Below are positions 28,052-36,114 of a stretch of 64,000 nt of DNA, one piece after another. Positions within the stretch are counted from its first letter, which is position 1, and every line of letters begins with the position of its first letter. The DNA is taken from NCBI GenBank assembly GCA_963976865.1, contig CAXBLY010000001.1, positions 496,001 through 560,000 on the forward strand, written 5' to 3'. The stretch is from UBA1858 sp963976865. Lineage in GTDB: Bacteria > Pseudomonadota > Gammaproteobacteria > UBA4575. Position numbers and translations under genes: made by a program. Below the pieces are notes generated by a model. It was not told the origin of the DNA, searched no databases, and saw only the letters and a program-made list of their open reading frames with translations.

Positions 28052-28636
28052 TTATTTAAACGCGGGATTATATTTTTGATTCCATAGTGTATAAATTGAA
28101 GAAAATTGCTCGTTCTTCATAATAGGCTCTCTGCTTTCAATCTTTATGTTTGCCAATGCTGGTGCCGGTATTTCATTGCATTCAGTTTCGGTAAAATCCT
28201 GTAGTGCAGGCATATTATCGCTAGTGATTTCGTCACTATTATTATCTTCCAGTTTCTTCAGTTCAGACATGATAGTCATGTCTTGCTGACTTTTATTTAA
28301 GTTAAACTCTCCAAGTAATTCACGTGAAAAATATGTACATCGATTAAATACGGTAGCACGGCTAGTGCCCATCTTTATGTCAGATAAAGTCAGACGCTTT
28401 ATTAATTGCTCGGTTGCAGAATGTTTCTCCTGACCAAGATATGTAATAGTGTCGAGATAGCATTCCGTAAGGTGGTTTAATATATGCAAAAGCAATACTT
28501 CATCTAATTGTTCAATTTTAGATTTATAATCTTTTTCAAATAACAGAATTAAACAGCACAGTTTATTTCTTGCCTGCTTATCATTGCTCTCTGATAGATT
28601 CAGATAGTTTAACGCCTGACGACTCAATGAGTTCAT
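28052..28636 (-). CDS. Hypothetical protein, 194 residues
   Basis: A soluble, helix-rich protein without signal peptide or membrane segment. The N-terminal two-thirds look like a compact helical domain (about 1-110). The last 80 residues are acidic and Pro/Glu/Asn-rich and probably flexible. AAGGAA lies at good distance before the ATG at 28636. Codon use is AT-rich like its neighbours. I do not recognise a family. It lies between two other small unknown genes on the same strand, and gaps of about 240 bp on both sides argue against a tight operon. Confidence 0.65.
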   Translation of the reverse strand: MNSLSRQALNYLNLSESNDKQARNKLCCLILLFEKDYKSKIEQLDEVLLLHILNHLTECYLDTITYLGQEKHSATEQLIKRLTLSDIKMGTSRATVFNRCTYFSRELLGEFNLNKSQQDMTIMSELKKLEDNNSDEITSDNMPALQDFTETECNEIPAPALANIKIESREPIMKNEQFSSIYTLWNQKYNPAFK

Positions 28637-28873
28637 CTTGTAGTTCCTTCTATAGTGTGGTTAGTGTCAGACGTCATTTAGCGTCCAATCTTATTACACT
28701 TGATCGTATTGATGATATGAAGGTTGCGCTGTGAATTAAGTCGCAATATACAGCAGAGAATAAATGAGTCTGTCAAAGAATCTGTAATTAAATTAACAAG
28801 CTGCGTTACACAAAAGACAGTAATTGTCAGAATAATTTCCGTAACTTAATATTAATAAATGAGTTATACGCTA

Positions 28874-29095
28874 TTAATCTAGTTCGTGACGTAAACCTTC
28901 GATTTCAGACAAATATTCATTGTTTGTGGTCTTCAAAATTGATATTAATTTTTCCAGTTTGGCTTTGACATTTCTTTTATGAGACTCACTGGGATCGACA
29001 CTATCCTCGTATTCAAAATAACTTTCCAGAGTATCTTGCATTAACAGGCCCAAAGACAGTTCTTCTTTATTGTCATTTTGTTTTTTCATCATCAT
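28874..29095 (-). CDS. Hypothetical small acidic protein, probable coiled coil
   Basis: Translation ends NEYLSEIEGLRHELD and is rich in Glu, Lys and Leu, with heptad-like spacing in the last 35 residues that suggests a short coiled coil. Three ATG codons in a row (29095, 29092, 29089) follow AGGAG; the second has the best spacing, so the protein is 71-73 residues. A longer frame reaching 29146 lacks a ribosome-binding site. No family is recognised and no cysteine, membrane segment or signal peptide is present. Confidence 0.5.
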   Translation of the reverse strand: MMMKKQNDNKEELSLGLLMQDTLESYFEYEDSVDPSESHKRNVKAKLEKLISILKTTNNEYLSEIEGLRHELD

Positions 29096-29472
29096 GCTCT
29101 CCTGTATGCATGAATTATGAACAGATAATTTGTCATGAAAAACCATGTAAATATGAGATCAACTTCAAAAATAATAATTGTTACAGCCTTGTTAAACTCA
29201 GGCGATATGTCAGCTCACTGTTAAAAAACTGAAGAATAATTTTAAAACTTAATGTGCATGAGAAAGTTATTAATATTAAATCCGCCAGATTAAATATAGT
29301 TTGTTTAAATAGTTTCGCAAATGAAATGATAGGAAATGAGAATTATTTCTGGAAATATAATTCCAGTAGTCTTGCTAAAGGTGGAACTGAAAAGAATACG
29401 ATAAGATTGTTAACAATCGTGGGTTAAGCTTGCGCGCGAGGAAAATGCGCCCGAGCTGTCAGATACTAGATA
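29096..29472. other. 377-bp gene-free gap with Fur-like box and three palindromes
   Basis: The gap lies between the small acidic gene and the 3' end of the Fur-family gene. It holds a Fur-box-like stretch AAATGAGAATTATTTCT (29334-29350) and CTGGAA/TTCCAG arms around a 6-base loop (29349-29366). A perfect palindrome GATTGTTAACAATC (29405-29418) and a GC-rich imperfect hairpin GCTTGCGCGC/GCGCCCGAGC (29428-29456) follow. None is followed by a T-run, so no standard terminator is called. I see no credible coding frame. Confidence 0.45.
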
Positions 29473-29910
29473 CTAGGATGTGACGTTGCTGCGAAGACGA
29501 ATGATGACATCGACATCTTCCAGAACGGTGCCTTCAGGTAATTCTGGCAACTGCTCTATTTTGACCTGGCTTGCGGATATGTCTTCAAGCATCCCCGTAT
29601 CTATATGATATAGATGATGGTGTTTTTCCAGGTTAGTGTCGTAGAAAACCTTGCTGGCTTCAATAATAACTTCATGCAGTAAGCCTTTTTTCGCGAAAAG
29701 ACCTAATGTGTTATACACCGTTGCTTTCGATACATTTGCATGGCCTTTATTGACCAGCGACAGAACCTGTTCAGCCGATACATGTTGTGCCTTGGCAAAA
29801 AGTGCTTCCGCAATGCGGATACGCTGCAGTGTCGGTGTAATCCCATGAGCACGCAGGCGCGCCGTAATCTGCATACTGTCGTTGTTAAAATTGGAAGGTG
29901 CTGAATTCAT
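29473..29910 (-). CDS. Fur-family transcriptional regulator, cysteine-free, Irr-like
   Basis: A 145-residue winged-helix metalloregulator. The DNA-binding half shows the Fur/PerR pattern GITPTLQRIRIAEAL and SKATVYNTLGLFAKKGL. The C-terminal half has the HHH cluster in DTNLEKHHHLYHIDTG, which resembles Irr-type members. It has no cysteine at all, so the structural CxxC zinc sites of classical Fur and PerR are missing. Target genes are unknown; candidates are the genes near the AT-rich palindromes to its left. A second Met at residue 13 is a possible alternative start, since no strong ribosome-binding site precedes the first. Confidence 0.85.
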   Translation of the reverse strand: MNSAPSNFNNDSMQITARLRAHGITPTLQRIRIAEALFAKAQHVSAEQVLSLVNKGHANVSKATVYNTLGLFAKKGLLHEVIIEASKVFYDTNLEKHHHLYHIDTGMLEDISASQVKIEQLPELPEGTVLEDVDVIIRLRSNVTS

Positions 29911-29990
29911 GGCGGCATTATAACCAGAATTTAGAATAAGTCTATTTTGCAGTTCGTAAAATGACTAATCTGGAGAATTAAGTGAGGGTA

Positions 29991-31055
29991 TTACGCAAAA
30001 TTATAGCCGGCATAGCATCGCTGTTCTCCAGTGAGGGTTTTTCCATCATTGAGTAGCCATTCCCGTATGATATGGGCAGACATTGGCGCCATTGCAACGC
30101 CATACCGGAAATGTCCACAATTCAGATACAGACCCTCAAGCTCAGGGTGGGGCCCGATGGTTGGTACATTATCTGCTGTACCAGGCCTTATCCCGGCCCA
30201 TTGATGGGTAATAGGATAGCGCTCTAATTCTGGATATATATCAAGTGAGTTTTGCCATAATGTTTCTCTCGCAGAATTTGTAATCTGTTTGGTATAACCA
30301 ACATGCTCTATTGTGCTGCCGGCAATAATTAATCCGTCCTTTCTGGGGATAAGATAATGCCCGTCTTTATAGAGAATGTTACGAAGTAAGCCAGGTATTG
30401 CCTGCATTGCTATCATTTGTCCCTTGATGGGAATAATAGCAGGCCAGTTTACTGACAGACGCGCATTGTCTGTCTCGGGGCGCCATGCCCCAGTGGTTGA
30501 TAACACATTTTCAGTGTGAATATCGCCATCGCGAGTACCAACAGCAGTAATACGCCTGTTATGTATTTGATAATTAAGTACATCGGTATTATTAAGTAGA
30601 GTGACATTCTCACGTTGAAGTAACTCGACTAATGCTTTAATCACCAATGGCATCCTCACCTGGGCGATATCAGGCAAATGAATATGATTCTGCTGAATAT
30701 TTTCGATTTGCTGGCAAATGATATTATGCTGATCACACCATTGGCTAATGTCATCATTAACAGTTTCATGAATCGTTAACCCACACTTCCAGTATTCAAT
30801 ATCAAGGCCTGTCGAGATCGCTAAATGTGTTGATAAATTTTTATAATCTCTGGCAGCACTGCGGGTTAGTGACAAGACCTTATCGCTGTAATGCCAGGGC
30901 AATAATGGTGAGAGTATTCCGCCTGCAGCCCATGAACTTTCCTGGCCAAAGTTACCTTTATCAATAAGTGTTATTTTTATGCCGCTCTGCGCCAATAGAT
31001 AGGCGCTGTATAATCCTATAATCCCGCCACCTATAATGATCAAATCTGATTTCAC
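29991..31055 (-). CDS. thiO: FAD-dependent glycine oxidase ThiO
   Basis: ThiO oxidises glycine to the imine used by ThiG to build the thiazole ring of thiamine. The 354-residue protein begins with the FAD-binding motif IIIGGGIIGLYSAYLLA and the family block ESSWAAGGILSPLLPW. It ends with the second FAD contact region HFRYGVAMAPM. thiS and thiG lie 6.6 kb away, beyond the EPS genes, which is unusual since the three are often adjacent. Another D-amino-acid-oxidase-like role cannot be excluded. Confidence 0.88.
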   Translation of the reverse strand: MKSDLIIIGGGIIGLYSAYLLAQSGIKITLIDKGNFGQESSWAAGGILSPLLPWHYSDKVLSLTRSAARDYKNLSTHLAISTGLDIEYWKCGLTIHETVNDDISQWCDQHNIICQQIENIQQNHIHLPDIAQVRMPLVIKALVELLQRENVTLLNNTDVLNYQIHNRRITAVGTRDGDIHTENVLSTTGAWRPETDNARLSVNWPAIIPIKGQMIAMQAIPGLLRNILYKDGHYLIPRKDGLIIAGSTIEHVGYTKQITNSARETLWQNSLDIYPELERYPITHQWAGIRPGTADNVPTIGPHPELEGLYLNCGHFRYGVAMAPMSAHIIREWLLNDGKTLTGEQRCYAGYNFA

Positions 31056-31231
31056 CTGAAATGCACCAAATTATTTCAATGGCAAACTGATAATGTAAAT
31101 TACTATCGTATGAGCCAATGATTCGATTCGTAAAACATTGTTAAATATGGTTAACATTTAATGCAATCAAATAATAACACGGTGATAATAAATCAAAATA
31201 AAGTATAAATAGTTAAGCAGAGGTTGATTAA

Positions 31232-31645
31232 ATGATTACAGCACGTGAGTTTAATAAGGATATTGTACCTAAAAAGTTGACGGATCTACGGACTCCGTCA
31301 AAAGATCGTGCCAACTTGCTGGTGGATCTAACAGTCATGTCACGTCAGGTAGGATACTCTATAAGTAAAAAAGTAGCACGGTTCGGCATCAATTATAACT
31401 TATGGCAAGTGCTGGTTACGCTGTGGAGTCAGCATGCAGTGACACCTGCCGCTGTAGCGCAACATTTGCAGGTAGAGCCTGCAACAATCAGTCGCTATCT
31501 GGATCAACTGGAATCACTTGAGTATATAACTCGGGAACGTAGTAAAACGGATAGACGAGTCGTCGATGTAGTACTGACACCTAAGGGCAATAAAGCAGTG
31601 AAAGCCGGTTTAAATGAACTGGATGAATTGAGTAAAATCTTCTAG
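31232..31645 (+). CDS. MarR-family transcriptional regulator
   Basis: A 137-residue winged-helix protein. The region VAQHLQVEPATISRYLDQLE is the recognition helix, followed by the wing ITRERSKTDRRVVDVVLTPKG typical of MarR proteins (DRR motif). It stands between thiO (divergent) and the EPS glycosyltransferase (same strand, 125 bp downstream), so it may control either. The ligand is unknown. AGAGG precedes ATG 31232. Confidence 0.88.
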   Translation: MITAREFNKDIVPKKLTDLRTPSKDRANLLVDLTVMSRQVGYSISKKVARFGINYNLWQVLVTLWSQHAVTPAAVAQHLQVEPATISRYLDQLESLEYITRERSKTDRRVVDVVLTPKGNKAVKAGLNELDELSKIF

Positions 31646-31770
31646 AAGATCTCAGACAAAGTAGCCCATACCGCAACGAGTATTGGGTTTAATGCGATGC
31701 AATCAAAGTTTTTTTATATATACAGAGGGTATAATCTGGCAATTATTGATCTTTAGTAAGCACTCTAACA

Positions 31771-32967
31771 ATGCAAGTCAAAGCGCTAGATTCGGCAACA
31801 TCATTTAGCAAAGAAAAAGCTGATGCAAAACCACCGCTCATCGCTCATATACTGTATCGCTTTGCAGTTGGCGGACTTGAGAATGGTGTTGTTAATCTTA
31901 TCAATAATATCCCTGAAGACAGATATCGGCATGTCATTATTTCGCTGACAGATACCACAGACTTTAAGCAGCGGGTTAATCGCAAAGATGTAGAAGTATA
32001 TTGCCTCAATAAAAAACCAGGTCACGATATAGGACTGTATTTCCGACTATGGAAACTTCTTCGAAAACTTAAACCAGACATCACACATACACGCAATCTG
32101 GCTGCATTGGAAATGGTTGCTATATGCATGCTGGCCGGAGTAAAGCGCAGGGTACACAGTGAGCATGGCTGGGGCATGAGTGATCTTGACGGCGAAAATA
32201 GAAAGTACCGTCTACTCAGAAAGGCAATGAGTGTAATCGTGCATCGTTATATTGGGTTGTCTAAACATATAGTGGACTACCTGAATCAGGATGCAGGTAT
32301 CCCCCTGAAAAAGCTAACCCAGATTTATAATGGAGTAGATGCAGACAGATTTAGTCAGTCTCAGCATAAGTTGCCAGAGTTAAGTGCATATCCTGACGGG
32401 TTTATACAGCAGGACAGTATTGTCATAGGAACCGTAGGCAGAATGGAGCCAGTTAAAGATCAGCTGACTCTGGTAGATGCATTTATACAATTAGTAAAAT
32501 ATTCACAACAAAACTTACAGAATAAAGTTCGTCTGGTAGTGATTGGAGATGGCGAATTAAGATCACAGGCACAAGCTAAACTGGACGAAGCGGGGATAAG
32601 CAGTCAGGCCTGGCTGCCTGGAAGCAGGGATGATGTTAATTCGTTGATGAGGCGTATGGATATATTCGTGTTGCCATCGCGTAATGAAGGAATATCCAAC
32701 ACAATATTAGAAGCAATGGCTACAGGACTGCCAGTAGTTGCAACGCGCGTAGGTGGAAATCCGGAGTTGGTGATAGAAGATAAAACAGGTGTACTTGTCC
32801 CTTCAAATGATTCAGAAAAAATGAGGCAGGCGTTGTCCAAGTATGTGGAAAACAGCGATAAAAGGCAGGCCGATGGTCAGGCAGCAAGAGAAGTGATCGC
32901 TAAACAGTTTCGTTTAGAGCATATGGTTAACAACTATCTGGCTGTATATGACGATATTATGTACTGA
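31771..32967 (+). CDS. Group 1 glycosyltransferase, exosortase A (XrtA) EPS-associated type
   Basis: A 398-residue GT4-fold sugar transferase. The N-terminal half carries blocks I associate with the PEP-CTERM/XrtA-system sugar transferase family (TIGR03088): YRFAVGGLENGVVNLIN, THTRNLAALE and EHGWGMSDLDGENRKYRLLR. The donor-binding half has GTVGRMEPVKDQ and the E-x7-E region NEGISNTILEAMATGLP. It is the first of four EPS genes on this strand. Family assignment is from memory of the motifs; the sugar is unknown. No exosortase lies in the window. Confidence 0.85.
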   Translation: MQVKALDSATSFSKEKADAKPPLIAHILYRFAVGGLENGVVNLINNIPEDRYRHVIISLTDTTDFKQRVNRKDVEVYCLNKKPGHDIGLYFRLWKLLRKLKPDITHTRNLAALEMVAICMLAGVKRRVHSEHGWGMSDLDGENRKYRLLRKAMSVIVHRYIGLSKHIVDYLNQDAGIPLKKLTQIYNGVDADRFSQSQHKLPELSAYPDGFIQQDSIVIGTVGRMEPVKDQLTLVDAFIQLVKYSQQNLQNKVRLVVIGDGELRSQAQAKLDEAGISSQAWLPGSRDDVNSLMRRMDIFVLPSRNEGISNTILEAMATGLPVVATRVGGNPELVIEDKTGVLVPSNDSEKMRQALSKYVENSDKRQADGQAAREVIAKQFRLEHMVNNYLAVYDDIMY

Positions 32968-33118
32968 AATTATTACAAAGCAGGTCATTATTGCTGCCAA
33001 AGTGTAAATAATGTCTAAACTGTTAAATTAACTGTATTACTGGAAATTCATAAGCACATAAAGATCATAAACTAGCACCTCAAAATAATTTATCAAAAGA
33101 AATAACGGACTAACTTAA

Positions 33119-35011
33119 ATGTGCGGAATAACAGGGATATTTGATACAAAAGGAAAGCGTTCTATTGACAGGAATGTACTGTCACGTATGAACGACTCAC
33201 AATATCATCGTGGTCCGGATCAGGATGGCCTGCACATAGAAGAGGGGGTGGGATTAGGCCACCGCCGCTTGTCAATTATTGATATTACAAGCGGAAAACA
33301 GCCACTATACAACGAAGATAATTCAGTCGTGGTTGTTTATAACGGAGAAATATATAACTTTCACGAATTAGCTGAAGAGCTGCAAGCTGCCGGTCATACA
33401 TTTAGAACCCGCTGCGATACTGAAGTGATAGTGCATGCGTGGGAACAATGGGGAGAGGCATGCGTAACAAGATTCCGTGGAATGTTTGCATTTGCAATCT
33501 GGGATCGAAACAAAAACACATTTTTTATGGCACGTGATCGTCTCGGTATCAAGCCTTTATATTATTCAATATTACCAGATGGCAATTTAATTTTTGGCTC
33601 GGAACTGAAATCACTTATGACCTACCCTGGCCTGGGTAGAAATATAGACCCATGTGCAGTAGAAGATTATTTTGCCTATGGCTACGTGCCTGAGCCTAAA
33701 ACTATTTTTCAAAACACGTTTAAAATGTCTCCAGGCCATTCATTAACAATTAAACGTGGTGAAGCTATACCTGAACAACATGAATACTGGGATGTACCAT
33801 TTATTCTGCACCCGAAGATGGATGAGGCTGAAATCAGTGAAGAGCTGATTAGACATTTAAAAGAAGCAGTTGATATCAGACTGGTTGCAGAAGTGCCACT
33901 AGGCGCGTTTCTGTCAGGTGGTGTTGATTCCAGTGCAGTAGTTGCAATGATGGCAGGACTTAATGAATCTGCTGTAAATACATGCTCAATATCATTTGGT
34001 GATCCCAAGTTTAACGAGGCATCTTACGCACAGCAAATAGCAAATCAATACAAAACAGATCACCGTGTAGAACAGGTTGATCCTGATGACTTTGACTTGA
34101 TTGGTAAGCTGGGCGGGCTATATGACGAACCCTATGCAGATAGCTCAGCCATGCCTACTTATCGTTTATGTCAGCTGGCAAGAAAAAATGTCACGGTTGC
34201 CCTGTCAGGAGACGGGGGCGATGAAAACTTTGCCGGCTATCGACGTTATCGCTGGCATAATTATGAGGAGAGAATACGATCTGCATTGCCCTTGGGAATC
34301 AGAAAACCTTTATTTGGCACCTTGGGGCATCTGTATCCGAAAGCAGACTGGGCACCAAAAATATTCCGGGCCAAAACAACATTTGAAGCCATGGCACGTG
34401 ATACCAGTGAAGGCTATTTACATAGTGTCAGTCTATTTAGTGATAAACAAAGAAGTCTGTTATTTAACAAATCATTCCAGAATGAATTGCAGGGCTACAA
34501 TGCAGTAGAGGTTTTGCGTCGTCACGCAAAACGAGCGCCAACAGACGATCCGCTGTCTTTAGTGCAATATATGGATATGAAAACCTATCTGGTAGGCGAC
34601 ATACTAACAAAAGTTGATCGCGCCAGCATGGCACATTCACTCGAAGTGCGAGTGCCATTGCTTGATCATAAGTTTGTTGAATGGATTTCAGGTTTGCCCC
34701 CACAATTGAAACTCAAGGGAACAGAAGGAAAATATATATTCAAGAAGTCACTGGAGCCGTATCTGTCTCAGGATATTTTATATCGCAAGAAAATGGGTTT
34801 TGGTGTTCCATTAGCAAGCTGGTTCCGAGGGCCCCTTAAGGAAAAGGTAAACACCGCAATTTTAGGTGAAAAGCTTGCAGAGACAGGAATGTTTAATCAA
34901 ACCTACCTAAAGCATCTGGTTGATCAGCACCAGTCAGGTGTACGCGACTATAGTGCACCTATCTGGTCGTTGTTAATGTTTGAATCATTTCTACAGCGCC
35001 TGAATGGATAA
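33119..35011 (+). CDS. Asparagine synthase-like amidotransferase, XrtA EPS-associated type
   Basis: A 630-residue protein with an N-terminal class II glutaminase domain (MCGITGIFDTKG, Cys2 nucleophile) and a C-terminal AsnB-like synthetase domain with the PP-loop SGGVDSS at 266-272. Blocks such as SQYHRGPDQDGLHIEEGVG and VEDYFAYGYVPEPKTIF match what I know of the exosortase A system-associated amidotransferase 1 (TIGR03108) better than housekeeping AsnB. The proposed role is amidation of an exopolysaccharide sugar or peptide. A housekeeping asparagine synthetase is the alternative. Confidence 0.88.
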   Translation: MCGITGIFDTKGKRSIDRNVLSRMNDSQYHRGPDQDGLHIEEGVGLGHRRLSIIDITSGKQPLYNEDNSVVVVYNGEIYNFHELAEELQAAGHTFRTRCDTEVIVHAWEQWGEACVTRFRGMFAFAIWDRNKNTFFMARDRLGIKPLYYSILPDGNLIFGSELKSLMTYPGLGRNIDPCAVEDYFAYGYVPEPKTIFQNTFKMSPGHSLTIKRGEAIPEQHEYWDVPFILHPKMDEAEISEELIRHLKEAVDIRLVAEVPLGAFLSGGVDSSAVVAMMAGLNESAVNTCSISFGDPKFNEASYAQQIANQYKTDHRVEQVDPDDFDLIGKLGGLYDEPYADSSAMPTYRLCQLARKNVTVALSGDGGDENFAGYRRYRWHNYEERIRSALPLGIRKPLFGTLGHLYPKADWAPKIFRAKTTFEAMARDTSEGYLHSVSLFSDKQRSLLFNKSFQNELQGYNAVEVLRRHAKRAPTDDPLSLVQYMDMKTYLVGDILTKVDRASMAHSLEVRVPLLDHKFVEWISGLPPQLKLKGTEGKYIFKKSLEPYLSQDILYRKKMGFGVPLASWFRGPLKEKVNTAILGEKLAETGMFNQTYLKHLVDQHQSGVRDYSAPIWSLLMFESFLQRLNG

Positions 35012-35034
35012 GATATCAAACGACAGGTAATGCA

Positions 35035-36111
35035 ATGGGCGATTCTTTACATATAGGACTGGTTGGGCCGCTGCCACCCCCGTCAGGAGGAATGGCCAAT
35101 CAAACGTTGCAGCTTGCCAGGTTATTGAGAGAAGAAAATATCCGCGTTAATGTCGTGCAAACAAATGCAGCATACAGGCCTGCCTGTGTAGAAAAAATTC
35201 CGGTGTTACGCGCGTTATTCAGGCTGGTCTTTTATGTTATCAACTTATGGCGTATAGCTGGTCGAGTAGACATATTCCATATAATGGCAAACTCTGGCTG
35301 GTCCTGGCACCTGTTTACAATGCCTGCTGTGTGGATAGCAAAACTACGCAGAATACCTGCAGTGATTAATTATCGTGGTGGAGAAGCCGAAAAGTTTTTC
35401 AGCAAATCATTCAGAATAGTCAAACCAACATTGAATGCCAGTTCCAGTATAGTTGTCCCATCACGTTTTTTAGAAAATGTATTTAACCAATACGGCGTGA
35501 CAACACAGATCATTGCAAACATTATTGATCTGGAGCGATTTCAGTCGACAACCAATAAACCAAAAGAATTTTCACCACACCTGTTAGTTACAAGAAACCT
35601 GGAGCTAATTTATGACAATGAGACAGCGATAAGGGCATTCAATAATGTATTAACTACTTATCCGAATGCCAGATTAACCATTGCTGGTACTGGTCCTGAA
35701 CTGGAAAATCTGCAATCTCTCGTACAGCAACTGAAATTATCTGAGCGGGTTATTTTTACAGGTCGCGTTGACACACAACAAATGCCAGCACTGTATCAAT
35801 CAGCAGATGTGATGTTAAATCCAAGCAAAGTAGACAATATGCCAAATTCAATTCTGGAAGCACTGGCAAGCGGGGTGCCGGTTGTGACGACCAACGTAGG
35901 CGGCATTCCCTATATGGTTGAACATGAGAAGACAGCGTTGCTGGTGAATCCTGAAGACTTCATGGCAATGGCAAACGCAATTTTCCAGGTGCTTGAAAAT
36001 AAACAGTGTCAACAAAATCTGATAGATTCCGGATTGGCTTTAGTCAAACAGTTTGCCTGGTCTGAAGTAAGTCAGCACTGGTTGACGTTATATAAAAAGC
36101 TGGTTGTGTAA
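35035..36111 (+). CDS. Group 1 glycosyltransferase of the EPS cluster
   Basis: A 358-residue GT4-type glycosyltransferase. The N-terminus has GLVGPLPPPSGGMANQT, a glycine-rich acceptor-side loop, and the C-terminal half has the donor-site block NMPNSILEALASGVPVVTTN. It starts 23 bp after the amidotransferase and is followed after 3 bp by the CapK-like gene, so the three are one transcript. The conserved HIMANSGWSWHLF block suggests the same EPS-associated subgroup as its neighbours. Substrate unknown. Confidence 0.85.
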   Translation: MGDSLHIGLVGPLPPPSGGMANQTLQLARLLREENIRVNVVQTNAAYRPACVEKIPVLRALFRLVFYVINLWRIAGRVDIFHIMANSGWSWHLFTMPAVWIAKLRRIPAVINYRGGEAEKFFSKSFRIVKPTLNASSSIVVPSRFLENVFNQYGVTTQIIANIIDLERFQSTTNKPKEFSPHLLVTRNLELIYDNETAIRAFNNVLTTYPNARLTIAGTGPELENLQSLVQQLKLSERVIFTGRVDTQQMPALYQSADVMLNPSKVDNMPNSILEALASGVPVVTTNVGGIPYMVEHEKTALLVNPEDFMAMANAIFQVLENKQCQQNLIDSGLALVKQFAWSEVSQHWLTLYKKLVV

Positions 36112-36114
36112 GCA

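Noticed and set aside
28316..28331. A second parS-like site around TTCACGTGAA
   Set aside because: Only 13 of 16 positions match TGTTTCACGTGAAACA, the outer bases are wrong, and it lies in an AT-rich gene where a short palindrome can arise by chance.
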